A stretch of DNA of 64,000 nucleotides from Deltaproteobacteria bacterium (lineage in GTDB: Bacteria; Desulfobacterota; Binatia; UTPRO1), in assembly GCA_020848745.1 (NCBI GenBank), contig JADLHM010000055.1, positions 94,050-158,049 of the forward strand, read 5' to 3'. Positions 29,299-38,196 of the stretch are shown here, one piece after another (position 1 is the first letter of the stretch; every line of letters starts with the position of its first letter). Made by a program: the position numbers and the translations under genes. A model generated the notes under the pieces. That model saw only the letters and a list, made by a program, of their open reading frames with translations. It had not been told where the DNA came from and did not search any database.

Positions 29299-30480
29299 AT
29301 GACGACGCCGTTCTTTGCGCTCTTCGACACCCCGATCGGCCACTGCGGCATCGCCTGGGGACCGGAGGGCATCACGGGACTCCAGCTCCCGGACGCCGGT
29401 CCGCGGGCGACCCGGGCGCGCCTGCGCGCGCGCTTCCCCGCCGCGACCGAGGCCGAGCCGCCCGCCGCCGTCGCCCGCGTCGTCGACGCGATCGGCAGGC
29501 TCCTCGCCGGCGAGAAGGTCGACCTCTCGACGGTCACGCTCGACATGGACGGCGTGCCGCCGTTCCATCGCCGCGTCTACGAGGCCGCGCGCGCGATCGC
29601 GCCCGGCACGACGCTGTCGTACGGGGAGATCGCCGCCCGGCTCGGCATGCCGGGCGCGGCGCGGGCGGTCGGCCAGGCCCTCGGGCGGAATCCCTTTCCG
29701 ATCGTCGTACCGTGCCATCGCGTGCTCGCGGCCGGCAACAAGGCGGGCGGCTTCACCGCGACCGGCGGCGTCGACACGAAGCTCCGCATGCTCGCGCTCG
29801 AAGGCGCGGCGCGGCCCGCGGCGCGCGAGCCACGGCTCTTCGACGGCAACGCGGGCCTCGGCTTCGACTGGCGTACGGCCGTCGCCCATCTGAAAGCCGC
29901 CGACCCGAAGCTCGGGCGCGTGATCGACGCCGCCGGCCCGGCGAACGCGCTCGTCCTCAAGAATACGCCGAGCGTCTTCGGGGCGCTCGCCGAGGCGATC
30001 GTCCATCAGCAGCTCTCCGGCAAGGCGGCGGCCACCATCTACGGCCGCGTGTGCGCGCTCTTCCCGCGCGCGCCGCACGGCCCGACCGCCGAGCACGTCC
30101 ATCGTACCGCCGAGGAGCGCTTGCGCGGCGCCGGGCTCTCGGCTGCGAAGGTCGCGGCGCTCAAGGACCTCGCGCGCCGCGAGCGTGCCGGCGAGATCCC
30201 GACGCTCGCGGAGGCGCGCGCGATGGACGATGCGGCGATCGTCGAGCGTCTGATCGCCGTTCGCGGCATCGGGCGCTGGACGGCCGAGATGCTGCTCATC
30301 TTCCGCCTCGGCCGCCCCGACGTGCTCCCCGTCGACGACTACGGCGTCCGCAAGGGCTTCGCGCTCGCGCACGGGAAGCGCGAGCTCCCGACGCCGCGAG
30401 CGCTCGCGAAGCACGGCGAGCGCTGGCGGCCGTATCGGACGGTCGCGAGCTGGTACTGCTGGCGCGCGCTCGATCTGTAG
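29299..30480 (+). CDS. Fused O6-alkylguanine-DNA methyltransferase and AlkA-type 3-methyladenine glycosylase
   Basis: 393 residues with two repair activities. Residues about 1-165 are an Ogt/MGMT domain: GTTLSYGEIAARLGMPGAAR, then the methyl-acceptor cysteine in PFPIVVPCHRVLAA. Residues about 180-393 are an HhH-GPD glycosylase: hairpin motif AVRGIGRWTAEMLLIFRLG and catalytic aspartate in DVLPVDDYGVRKGF. The first reverses O6-methylguanine directly, and the second excises N3-alkylpurines. The classic Ada protein fuses regulator and methyltransferase, and AdaA-AlkA fusions are known, whereas this Ogt-AlkA order lacks any AraC-type DNA-binding part. The start is the ATG at 29299; the short upstream extension overlaps the promoter. 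Confidence 0.88.
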   Translation: MTTPFFALFDTPIGHCGIAWGPEGITGLQLPDAGPRATRARLRARFPAATEAEPPAAVARVVDAIGRLLAGEKVDLSTVTLDMDGVPPFHRRVYEAARAIAPGTTLSYGEIAARLGMPGAARAVGQALGRNPFPIVVPCHRVLAAGNKAGGFTATGGVDTKLRMLALEGAARPAAREPRLFDGNAGLGFDWRTAVAHLKAADPKLGRVIDAAGPANALVLKNTPSVFGALAEAIVHQQLSGKAAATIYGRVCALFPRAPHGPTAEHVHRTAEERLRGAGLSAAKVAALKDLARRERAGEIPTLAEARAMDDAAIVERLIAVRGIGRWTAEMLLIFRLGRPDVLPVDDYGVRKGFALAHGKRELPTPRALAKHGERWRPYRTVASWYCWRALDL

Positions 30481-30541
30481 CCGTCGTTTTGGCGCCGCAG
30501 GGGAGGCGGGCCCGCCCACGAAGGCGATCTGGCGGTGCCGC

Positions 30542-30570
30542 TTGACATGAAGAAGCGATGAAACTACTCG
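30542..30570 (+). promoter_or_regulatory. Putative leaderless promoter of the first toxin-antitoxin operon
   Basis: A perfect TTGACA, a 17-nt spacer and TACTCG are followed by 6 nt and a GTG at 30577. The spacing to the start codon is the same as in the second toxin-antitoxin operon and the TetR gene. The -10 match is poor, so this rests on the -35 box and the shared geometry. Confidence 0.4.
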
Positions 30571-30576
30571 GTTCGC

Positions 30577-30804
30577 GTGTCGATGGTCCAGCTGCGTAGC
30601 GTCCCGCCCGATCTGCACCGCCGCCTCAAGGTCCGTGCGGCGATGGAAGGCATCAGCATGTCCGACTACGTGATGCGTGAGCTGCGGAAAGCCCTGGAGC
30701 GGCCGATGCGGCAACAAGTGCTGGACCGGTTGCAGGCGCGTCCCGTCCGGAAGCTCAAGCGGCGTCCCGCCGAGGTCATCCGAACCGAACGCGCCGCCAG
30801 GTGA
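30577..30804 (+). CDS. FitA/RHH-type antitoxin
   Basis: 75 residues. The N-terminal ribbon-helix-helix (MVQLRSVPPDLHRRLKVRAA, then MEGISMSDYVMRELRKALE) is typical of FitA/VapB antitoxins that dimerise on operator DNA. The basic C-terminal tail (residues about 45-75) would fold on the toxin. I use the GTG at 30577 because it lies 6 nt after a promoter-like -10 box; ATG at 30583 is an alternative. It overlaps the toxin start by 4 nt, the standard coupling of such operons. Autorepression is expected from the family. Confidence 0.82.
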   Translation: MSMVQLRSVPPDLHRRLKVRAAMEGISMSDYVMRELRKALERPMRQQVLDRLQARPVRKLKRRPAEVIRTERAAR

Positions 30805-31196
30805 TCGTCCTCGACGCGTCCGCGCTCGTCGAGCTGCTGCTCGGAACCGCGCAAGGGCGGCGTGTCGGCGCTCGCATCGCCGATCCGGCGCTCGGATTGC
30901 ACGTTCCGCACCTCGCCGACATCGAGGCCGCGCAAACGCTGCGTCGCTATGTGCGCGATCGCGAGATCGACCAGGAGTCCGCGACGGCCGCGCTCGAGGA
31001 TTTGCACGCGCTCGACCTGGTGCGACACGCTCACGAACCGCTCCTGGATCGCGTCTGGGAGCTGCGGCAGAACCTGACGGCGTACGACGCCGTCTACGTC
31101 GCCCTGGCGGAGGTGCTGGATACGGTCGTGCTGTCGTGCGATCGCAGGCTGGCGCGGGCGCCCGGAATGTCGAAGCGCGTGGATCTGATCGTCTGA
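30801..31196 (+). CDS. vapC: VapC-type PIN-domain toxin
   Basis: 131 residues, full length for a PIN ribonuclease. The four acidic positions are recognisable: Asp in MIVLDASALVE, Glu in ADIEAAQTLRR, Asp in LTAYDAVYVALAEVL and Asp in LSCDRRLARA. These enzymes cleave tRNA or rRNA in the cytosol when freed from the antitoxin. GTG at 30801 overlaps the antitoxin stop (GTGA). Unlike the second PIN gene at 54775, nothing appears to be missing here, so the pair is probably functional. Confidence 0.88.
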   Translation: MIVLDASALVELLLGTAQGRRVGARIADPALGLHVPHLADIEAAQTLRRYVRDREIDQESATAALEDLHALDLVRHAHEPLLDRVWELRQNLTAYDAVYVALAEVLDTVVLSCDRRLARAPGMSKRVDLIV

Positions 31197-31304
31197 GGAG
31201 GTGCGCGCCCGTTTGCGGCATGCGGCGCGGCCCCTCGCCCATGCCGCTCACGGAAGGAGGGCGTCGCCGCGAGACGCCGCCGCCGATTCGGTCTATGGAG
31301 GCGC

Positions 31305-34067
31305 GTGGTGCGCCGCCTGCGTGCGTGGGTCCTCCGGATGGTGCTCGGCTGCGCGCTCGGCGCCGGGGCGCTCGTCGGCGTCGTGTGGTGGCGGCTCGCC
31401 GAGGGGCCGATCCCGCTCCGCGCGCTCGACCGCCCGATCGGCGACGCGCTCGCGGCGCTGGTCCCCGACGTCACGGTGCGGGTCGGGACGACGGCGCTCG
31501 TGCGCGCCGGACGGGGCGTCGCGCTCGAGGTCGGCGACGTGCGGCTGCTCACGCCCGACGGGACGCCGGCGATCTCGCTGGCGCACGTGCGGGTCCGTCC
31601 GAGCCTCGGCGCGCTGCTGCGCGGCCGCGTCGTCATCGCGCGCGTCGACGTCGACGACGCGGTGCTGCCGCTCGTACGGCGCGCCGACGGCACCCTGGCG
31701 ATCGGCGAGGGGGAGGGAGCCGCGCTCGTGCTCGGCGGGCCGGCGGGAGCGACGCCGTCCGCCGCGCGCGCGGCCGTGGCCCTGCCGCGTATCGCGCTCG
31801 GCCGGAGCCGGGTCAGCCTCGACGACCGCCGCGCCGGGGGTACGATCGCGCTCTCCGACGTCGGCCTCGTGGTGTCGCCGCGGCCGGGCGGACTCGACGG
31901 CTCACTCGCGGCGACCGTCGATCTCGCGAGCGCCGTCCCGCCGATTCGCGGGCGCGTGCGGGTGCCGCTGCGGGCGGAGGTCGGCGCCGATCTCGCGGAC
32001 GACGGGACGCCCATCGAGGTCCGCTTCGCTCTGACGGCGGACGCCGGCGAGCTCGCACCGGGCGACGACCCGGGTCCGCCCCTGCCGCTCGCGGACGTCG
32101 CGGCGCGGGGGCGCTACCGTCCCGACCGGGAGACGCTCGACCTCGCCCGGCTCGCGGCGACGATCGGAGGGTCGCGCATCGCCGCGCGCGCCCGGGTCGT
32201 CCTCGGCGCGTCGCCGGTCGCGGGGCTCGACGGCGCGGTGGACGCACTCACCCTCGCGGCGCTCGCGCGGCTCTGGCCGGCCGATCTCGCGGGCGAGGCG
32301 CGGAGCTGGATCGCCGCGAGCCTCCGCGAAGGCGAGCTCCGGCGCTGCCGCGTCCGGCTCGGCGCGCCGGTGCCGGCGATGCCCGACGACGCCGGGGCCG
32401 CCACGCCGTCGCCGCCCCCGGACCTCACCGCGGCGGTCGCGAACGCCGTCGACGTGGCGTGTGATTTCCGCGGGGTCGCCGCCGACTACCTGCCGCCCCT
32501 CGACCCGATCCGCGACGCCGCCGGGTCGGCGCGGCTCACGACCGAGCGGCTCGCCGTCGACGTGCACGACGGCAGGGTCGGCGGCTGCCGGGTGGAGGGG
32601 GGCACCTTCGTGATGGACTTCGCGGTCGATCCGCCGTCGGCCGCGATCTCGGCCGACGTACGCGGCCCGACGGCCGAGGTGCTGGCGATCGTCGAGAAGC
32701 CGCCGATCGCGTTCACCCCGCCGCTCGGCATCACGCGCGCGACGGTCGGCGGCGAGAGCCGTGTGCACGCCGAGCTGCGCCTGCCGATCGCGAGGACGAT
32801 CGGACCGGCCAACGTCACGGTGCAGGCGACGGCGGAGCTCACCGCAGCGCGACTGCCGCCGCTCACCGCCGGGGTCGGCATCGAGAACGGGACGCTGACC
32901 GTCCGGGTCGACGGCGCGCGCGTCGAGATCGAGGGGACGACGGCGGTGACCGGCCTTCCGCTCGTGACGACGCCGGTGAGGCTGGCGCTCGCCGTCGCGC
33001 CGGGCGCGGCGGTCGGCGAGCGGACGTTGGCGATCGCCGTCGACGGCGACGGGGTGGCGGTGCGCGGCACGGGGCGCATGGCGGGCGACGTGCTGACCGC
33101 GCTCGCCGTGGACCACGTACGCCTCGCCGGCACCGACGTCGCCGGCACGATCACGCGGACGCCGAGCGGCGGCTACGACGTCACGCTCGGCGGCGCGAGC
33201 CTCGACCTCGATCGTTTCCTCGCGGGGCGTCCGCTCGGCGCCGGCGACGCGTCGGCGATCGGTCCACCGCTCAGAGTGAAGCTCGACGTCGGACGCGTCC
33301 GGACCGTGCGCGAGCTCGATCTGCACGGCGTCCGCGGCACGCTCACGGCCGCCGACGGCCGCATCGCCACGCTCGATCTGCGCGGCGGGCTCGTCGAGCC
33401 GGCCGGCACGGTGGCGGCGACGCTGACGGACGGTCCCGGACCGCGCCGGCTGACGCTCGCCGCCGACCAGGCGGGTCGTGTGTTCCGGGCCCTCGGCGGT
33501 CTGCAGCAGATCGTCGGCGGGACGCTCGTGCTCGACGCGACCACCGACGCGCGCGGGCCGTTCGAGTCGCTCGCCGGGACGCTCGTGGTGCGCGACTTCA
33601 AGGTCGTGCGCGCGCCGGTGCTCGCGAGGGTCCTCGGGATCGGCTCGCTCGGCGGCATGGCCGCCCTCGTGCAGGGCGAGGGCATGCCGATGAGCGAGGC
33701 GCGCCTCCCGTTTCGACGGGACGGGACGCGGCTCGAGCTCCACGACGTGCGCGCCGTCGGCGCCGTCGGCCTCACCGCCGACGGCGTGATCGACACCGGC
33801 GCCGGCACCTGCGATCTCCGCGGCAACGTCATTCCCGCCTACACGCTCAACAGCGCGCTTGGCCGGATGCCCGTCCTCGGGCGGCTTCTGGTGGGCGCGC
33901 GTGGCGACGGCGTATTCGGGATCGACTACCGCGTGCACGGGCGCGTGGCCGACCCGGTCGTGCGTGTGAACCCGCTGACGTCGATCGCGCCGACGGTGCT
34001 GCGGTCGTGGTTCGTCGATCCGTTCACGCGGGGAGCGACCGGCGCGGAGCGCGCGCGCGGCAGGTAG
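31305..34067 (+). CDS. AsmA/YhdP-like envelope protein (DUF3971 type)
   Basis: 920 residues. One N-terminal membrane anchor (about 8-30: VLRMVLGCALGAGALVGVVWW) is followed by a long beta-rich periplasmic region with many short repeating strands. The C-terminal AsmA-like domain includes GGTLVLDATTDARGPFES, LVVRDFKVVRAPVLAR and the terminal RGNVIPAYTLNSALGRMPVLG, the hallmark of the YhdP/DUF3971 group. Proteins of this group are thought to bridge the periplasm and carry phospholipids to the outer membrane. The double GTG at 31305/31308 follows GGAGG by 4 nt. The gene stands alone between the toxin gene and a convergent methyltransferase. Confidence 0.82.
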   Translation: MVRRLRAWVLRMVLGCALGAGALVGVVWWRLAEGPIPLRALDRPIGDALAALVPDVTVRVGTTALVRAGRGVALEVGDVRLLTPDGTPAISLAHVRVRPSLGALLRGRVVIARVDVDDAVLPLVRRADGTLAIGEGEGAALVLGGPAGATPSAARAAVALPRIALGRSRVSLDDRRAGGTIALSDVGLVVSPRPGGLDGSLAATVDLASAVPPIRGRVRVPLRAEVGADLADDGTPIEVRFALTADAGELAPGDDPGPPLPLADVAARGRYRPDRETLDLARLAATIGGSRIAARARVVLGASPVAGLDGAVDALTLAALARLWPADLAGEARSWIAASLREGELRRCRVRLGAPVPAMPDDAGAATPSPPPDLTAAVANAVDVACDFRGVAADYLPPLDPIRDAAGSARLTTERLAVDVHDGRVGGCRVEGGTFVMDFAVDPPSAAISADVRGPTAEVLAIVEKPPIAFTPPLGITRATVGGESRVHAELRLPIARTIGPANVTVQATAELTAARLPPLTAGVGIENGTLTVRVDGARVEIEGTTAVTGLPLVTTPVRLALAVAPGAAVGERTLAIAVDGDGVAVRGTGRMAGDVLTALAVDHVRLAGTDVAGTITRTPSGGYDVTLGGASLDLDRFLAGRPLGAGDASAIGPPLRVKLDVGRVRTVRELDLHGVRGTLTAADGRIATLDLRGGLVEPAGTVAATLTDGPGPRRLTLAADQAGRVFRALGGLQQIVGGTLVLDATTDARGPFESLAGTLVVRDFKVVRAPVLARVLGIGSLGGMAALVQGEGMPMSEARLPFRRDGTRLELHDVRAVGAVGLTADGVIDTGAGTCDLRGNVIPAYTLNSALGRMPVLGRLLVGARGDGVFGIDYRVHGRVADPVVRVNPLTSIAPTVLRSWFVDPFTRGATGAERARGR

Positions 34068-34126
34068 CATTTCCGGAGCCTCGGGACCAAGGAGGTCCTC
34101 CCGTACGCGCGCCGCCGGGGATTCGT

Positions 34127-34879
34127 TCAGTGCTGTCCCTCGCGAATCGGCTGTGCGCCTCGCGCGAAGACCAGGAAGTACTGGTGCGGCAGCAGCCCGG
34201 GCTCGTCGACGAGCGCGAAGCCGGCGGCGCCCATTTCCTCGATCACCTGCGCGCGCGCGAGCTTGTGCTCGGGCGGCGGGCCGACCGGCAGCGGCCGCTT
34301 CTCCCAGTCGACGATCGCGACGCGTCCCGCCGGCTTGAGCGCGGCCGCGAGCCTCCGGAGATACGCCAGGCGCGCGTCGAGGTGGTGGTAGGTGTCGACG
34401 ATCAGGACGAGGTCGAGCGCCGCGGGCGGCAGCCGCGGGTCGTCCGCCGAGGCGAGGACGGGGATGACGGTCGGCGTTCGCTCCTCCTCGGCGCGGCGGC
34501 GGAGGTGCGCGACGAGGTTCGGCTCGGTGTCGATCGCGAAGACCGCGCCGGTCGGCCCGACGGCCGCGGCGAGCCAGCGGCTGAAGTAGCCGGTGCCGGC
34601 CCCGAGGTCGGCGACCCAGGCGCCGGGCCGAAGGGCCAAGGCGGCGACGAGCTCGCGCGGCTTCTGCCAGACGTCGCGCGCGGGGTCGTCGAAGACGCGC
34701 CGCCAGTGCTCCACGTCGGCGAAGTCGTGGCGGCTCCCGGGCGTCGGCTCGAAGAGCGCCGCCTGCGTCGCGTGCGGGTGCGGGGTCGCTTCGCGCGCGC
34801 TCGCCACGGCCGTGGCGCCGAGGCCGATGCTCGCGACCAAGGAGAGCCGGAGGGCGCGGCGAGTGAAACCGGGCATCAT
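34127..34879 (-). CDS. Predicted exported class I methyltransferase
   Basis: 250 residues. The N-terminus MMPGFTRRALRLSLVASIGL followed by GATAVASAREA looks like a cleavable signal peptide. The mature part is a Rossmann methyltransferase: motif I WVADLGAGTGYFSRWLA (about residue 90), acidic loop AVFAIDTEPNLVAHL, motif IV region LDLVLIVDTYHHL and motif VI GRVAIVDWEKRPL. Similar exported methyltransferases occur in proteobacterial genomes, but SAM is not expected outside the cytosol, so the location or function is puzzling. The C-terminal PHQYFLVFARG is typical of the fold. Two adjacent ATG codons serve as possible starts. It stands alone, convergent with the AsmA-like gene. Confidence 0.82.
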   Translation of the reverse strand: MMPGFTRRALRLSLVASIGLGATAVASAREATPHPHATQAALFEPTPGSRHDFADVEHWRRVFDDPARDVWQKPRELVAALALRPGAWVADLGAGTGYFSRWLAAAVGPTGAVFAIDTEPNLVAHLRRRAEEERTPTVIPVLASADDPRLPPAALDLVLIVDTYHHLDARLAYLRRLAAALKPAGRVAIVDWEKRPLPVGPPPEHKLARAQVIEEMGAAGFALVDEPGLLPHQYFLVFARGAQPIREGQH

Positions 34880-34993
34880 GAGGCCAGAGTCTCGCGTGCC
34901 GTGCGCCGGCTCGCAACCGTCCTTCGGAAAAGTCGATGCGGCGACGCAGTTTTTCTATTCGCCACGGCCGCCCGGCTGGGATAGCTCCGAGGC

Positions 34994-35473
34994 ATGCGCT
35001 CCGCGTACGGCCTTGGCGCGTCCGCTGATCGCGCGGCGGCGCTCGTCGTCGATCGCGCCGTCGCCGAAGAGGCCGCCGCGCTCGGCATCCGGAGCGATAC
35101 CCTGATCGGGCTCGCTCTCGTGCCGCTCGCCGCGGTGGCGTGGGCCGACGGCCGTCTCGACGAGAGCGAGCGCCGCATCGTCCTCGGCGCGGCCGCGGAC
35201 ACCGGCCTCGGCGCCGACGGGCCGGGACGCCGCCTGCTCGATCGCTGCCTCGCCGCGCCGCCCCCGGGGGAGCTCTGGACGCTCTGGCGATCCTACGTCG
35301 CGTCGGCGTGCGCGACGCTCTCCGACCGGGCGCGGCGGCGCTGGCGCGACAAGGTCGTGGCCGACGCGCGCCGGGTCGCCGAGGCGGCAGGCGGCTTCAA
35401 GAGCGTCGTGCCGAAGGTCTCGGCGGACGAGGCGGCACTCCTCGACGAGATCGCGCTCGCGTTCACGAGCTGA
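34994..35473 (+). CDS. TerB-like helical protein
   Basis: 159 residues, all helical. The stretch GLALVPLAAVAWADGRLDESERRIV is the hallmark of TerB-type domains (a conserved Asp-Gly-x-x-x-x-x-Glu turn). TerB proteins bind metal ions and are linked to tellurite and stress responses, but many small TerB-like proteins have no known role. A weak GAGG lies just before the ATG. The next gene on the strand, an MgtE-like transporter, is 165 nt away with its own strong ribosome site. Confidence 0.6.
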   Translation: MRSAYGLGASADRAAALVVDRAVAEEAAALGIRSDTLIGLALVPLAAVAWADGRLDESERRIVLGAAADTGLGADGPGRRLLDRCLAAPPPGELWTLWRSYVASACATLSDRARRRWRDKVVADARRVAEAAGGFKSVVPKVSADEAALLDEIALAFTS

Positions 35474-35638
35474 GCGGCGGGCGCGGGTCCGCCGTCGCCA
35501 TGCGGCGTGCGTCGCCGGCGCGCACCCGGGGGCGCGCCGTACGCCGGCGCCGCGGCCCGGGAGAGTCGCCTTCCCGCACCCGGCAGGGTAGAAGGCCTGC
35601 CGAACACGCCGACGCACAGGCGGGAGGGGAGGAGGCGC

Positions 35639-36871
35639 ATGGCGGATACGACGCCGACGGAAAGGCAGGGGATGCCGGCACGCACACCGCTCGGGGTCGA
35701 GCTGTTGCGGCACGGGGTTCGCGAGTCGGTCGAGCTCCTGGAGCACGAGCCCGATCGAGCGGTCGCCGAGGCGCTCACCGACTTCTATCCCGATCTGGCG
35801 GTGCAGATCCTGTGGCGCTTGCCCGAGGCCAAGCGGCGGCAGGTCTTCGCGCTGCTGCCGGCCGAGAAGCGCGAGCAGTGGAGCCTGAACGTCGACTATC
35901 CGGAGGAAAGCGTCGGCCGCCTGATGGATCCCCCGCTCGGTGTGCTGCGGCCGGACCAGACCGTGGCCGAGGCGGTCGAGGTGCTGCGCGAGCTCACGGC
36001 GCGCGCCATGGTGACCTACGGCTACGTGCTCGACGAGAGAGGACGGTTGCTCGGCGTGATCGTCTTTCGCGAGCTGCTGTTCGCCAGCCCGGAGCAGCAC
36101 ATCACCGAGGTCATGCTGCGCGACCCGTTCTCGCTGCGTCCGCGGACGCCCATCCTGGAGGCGATGAAAGAGGTGCTGCGTCGGCACTACCCGGTCTATC
36201 CGGTGTGCGAGGAGGACGGCCGCCTCGTCGGCATCGTGCGCGGCCAGACGCTGTTCGAATATCAGACGTTCGAGATCAGCGCCCAGTCCGGCAAGATGGT
36301 CGGCGTCGAGAAGGAGGAACGGGTCTCGACGCCCTGGCGGAGGAGCCTGCTGTTCCGCCATCCCTGGCTCCAGTTCAATCTGCTGACGGCGTTCGTGGCG
36401 GCCGCGGTCGTCGGCGTCTTCGAGGAGACGATCGACAAGGTCGTGGCGCTCGCGGTCTTCCTGCCGGTGCTCGCCGGCCAGTCCGGCAATACCGGCTGTC
36501 AGGCGCTCGCGGTCACCATCCGCGGCCTCACGCTCGGCGAGCTCACGACGGCCGGGGCGAAGAAGCTCGTCGCCAAGGAAGCGTGGCTCGGCTTCCTGAA
36601 CGGCATCGGCACCGGCATTTCGGCCGGGCTCGGCATGTTCGCCTTCGCGTACTCCAAGGGGGATCCCGATGCGGCCATGCTCTCGCTCATCGTGCTGCTG
36701 GCGATGGTCGGGGCCTGCGTCTCGAGCGGGATCTTCGGGGCGCTCGTGCCGCTGGCGCTGCACCGGCTCGGCGCCGATCCCGCGACCGCCTCCAGCATCT
36801 TCCTCACGACGACGACCGACGTCGCGAGCATGGGGCTCTTCCTCGGACTGGCGACCGTGCTCCTGCTGTAG
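35639..36871 (+). CDS. mgtE: MgtE-family magnesium transporter
   Basis: 410 residues. The N-terminal MgtE_N helical domain (ALTDFYPDLAVQILWRLPEA, about 45-95) is followed by two CBS domains (about 100-220: VLRPDQTVAEAVEVLRELTA, HITEVMLRDPFSLRP). The C-terminal MgtE membrane domain has about five helices, with the conserved LPVLAGQSGNTGCQALAVTIRG pore-lining region and the final TTTTDVASMGLFLGLA. The CBS region acts as the Mg2+ sensor that closes the channel. The start at 35639 follows GGGAGGGGAGGAGG; the frame extends upstream without protein-like content. It ends 12 nt from the convergent FadL gene. Confidence 0.9.
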   Translation: MADTTPTERQGMPARTPLGVELLRHGVRESVELLEHEPDRAVAEALTDFYPDLAVQILWRLPEAKRRQVFALLPAEKREQWSLNVDYPEESVGRLMDPPLGVLRPDQTVAEAVEVLRELTARAMVTYGYVLDERGRLLGVIVFRELLFASPEQHITEVMLRDPFSLRPRTPILEAMKEVLRRHYPVYPVCEEDGRLVGIVRGQTLFEYQTFEISAQSGKMVGVEKEERVSTPWRRSLLFRHPWLQFNLLTAFVAAAVVGVFEETIDKVVALAVFLPVLAGQSGNTGCQALAVTIRGLTLGELTTAGAKKLVAKEAWLGFLNGIGTGISAGLGMFAFAYSKGDPDAAMLSLIVLLAMVGACVSSGIFGALVPLALHRLGADPATASSIFLTTTTDVASMGLFLGLATVLLL

Positions 36872-36883
36872 GCGGGGTCGCGG

Positions 36884-38074
36884 TCAGAACCGCCGCGTCA
36901 GCTGCCAGAAGACGACCGGGCCGCTGACCGCGTAGCGGCCGGGGACGACGCGGGCTTCGCCGGCGTTGATCTTGCGGTCGTCGAAGAAGCCCGCTCCGCC
37001 CGCCAGGTCGATGGTCCAGCGCCCGATGTCCACGCCGCCGCCGACCCCGAAGATCAGGTCGTTGTAGTCGGAAAGGAGCGGCGTGACCGAGCGCGGCTCG
37101 AGCGCGTTCTGGCCGCGTGCGATGCCGGCGCGCGCCACGACTTGCGGATGCACGCGGACCTCCGCGGCGACGCCCCAGCGATAGACGTCCTGCGTCTCGG
37201 GGGCGAAGGGCGTGTCGAGCGCCGGCGTGTCCTGGAAGCGGAACGTCGAGCGTTCGAAGGCGGAGCTGTCGGTCCAGCGTCCGAACGTCATCAGCGTCAC
37301 GTTCGGGTGGGGGCTCCACGACAGGCCGAGCGTCACCTGTTGCGGGACGTCGAAGTCGAAGTGCAGATCCTCGCGTTTGCCCCCGACGCCGACCGAGCCG
37401 CGCATGTAGATCTTGCCGGGCGTCTTGTAGGTGAGCCCGAGCTGCCAGTTCGGGTGGAAGCGATAGAGGAATCCGAGGGTCGCTTGGACGCCGGGGCCGC
37501 GCAGGCGCCAGCGCAGGCTCTGGTCCGGCGTCGGCACGTGATTCTTCAGATCGCCGAGGAGCGGGTTCAGCTCGACGCCGAAGGCGAGATCCTCGCGCGG
37601 GCGCCAGGCGAGCGTGGGAGCGAGCGTGATCACCCCGAGCTCGGTGAACGAGTCGCGCGGCACGCCCGCCTCGGGATCGCGTTTGAAGTCGAACTTCGAG
37701 CCGACCGCGCCGAACAGGCCGAAGCCGAGCGTGAGATCGTGGCCGATCGGCATCGCGGCGCCGCCGCTCGGCGCCAGCGCGACGTTGTGCGTGGTCTCGT
37801 CGTAGCCGGCATCGTTCGAGAGCTCGGCGCGCATGAAGAGCAGGCCGGCGCCGATGGTGGCCTGGGTCTCGCGAAGGAGGGTCACCCCGGCCGGGTTCTG
37901 GAAGAACGCGCTCATGAGGTCGGTCGGCGCGGCCGCCGTGGCGCCGGTGAGCGCCGCGTCGCGCGCCCCCACGGTCGGCGCGAGGAGCTGGCTCGCCCCG
38001 GCCGGTCGATCGCCCGTCGCGATCAGCATCGCGATGGCGATCGCACGCCAGCCTCCTCGGACCACGTATCGCAT
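36884..38074 (-). CDS. FadL/OmpP1/TodX-family outer-membrane transporter
   Basis: 396 residues. A signal peptide (about 1-27, ending AGA) is followed by the N-terminal hatch region (GARDAALTGATAAAPTDLMS, then FFQNPAGVTLLRE), the signature NPAG motif of the FadL family. The rest is a series of amphipathic beta-strands ending in an aromatic residue (QLTRRF), as for outer-membrane barrels. It imports hydrophobic compounds such as fatty acids or hydrocarbons. AGGTGA lies about 4 nt before the ATG. A TTGACA box (38136-38141, minus strand) lies upstream but has no good -10 match. It is divergent from the lipase lipoprotein gene, a pairing that would fit uptake of lipids released outside. Confidence 0.88.
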   Translation of the reverse strand: MRYVVRGGWRAIAIAMLIATGDRPAGASQLLAPTVGARDAALTGATAAAPTDLMSAFFQNPAGVTLLRETQATIGAGLLFMRAELSNDAGYDETTHNVALAPSGGAAMPIGHDLTLGFGLFGAVGSKFDFKRDPEAGVPRDSFTELGVITLAPTLAWRPREDLAFGVELNPLLGDLKNHVPTPDQSLRWRLRGPGVQATLGFLYRFHPNWQLGLTYKTPGKIYMRGSVGVGGKREDLHFDFDVPQQVTLGLSWSPHPNVTLMTFGRWTDSSAFERSTFRFQDTPALDTPFAPETQDVYRWGVAAEVRVHPQVVARAGIARGQNALEPRSVTPLLSDYNDLIFGVGGGVDIGRWTIDLAGGAGFFDDRKINAGEARVVPGRYAVSGPVVFWQLTRRF

Positions 38075-38196
38075 CGTTCACCTCGAGCCGCGAAGGAGCC
38101 GGCGGGGGGCGAACGGTGCCCCATGGCGATGGTGCTGTCAATGACTTCACGTCGGTCGGATGCCCCGCGCGCTTGCCGTCCCGATCCGCGGCACGT

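Noticed and set aside
31902..34916. 1004-residue minus-strand frame opposite the AsmA-like gene
   Set aside because: Antisense shadow without recognisable protein sequence.
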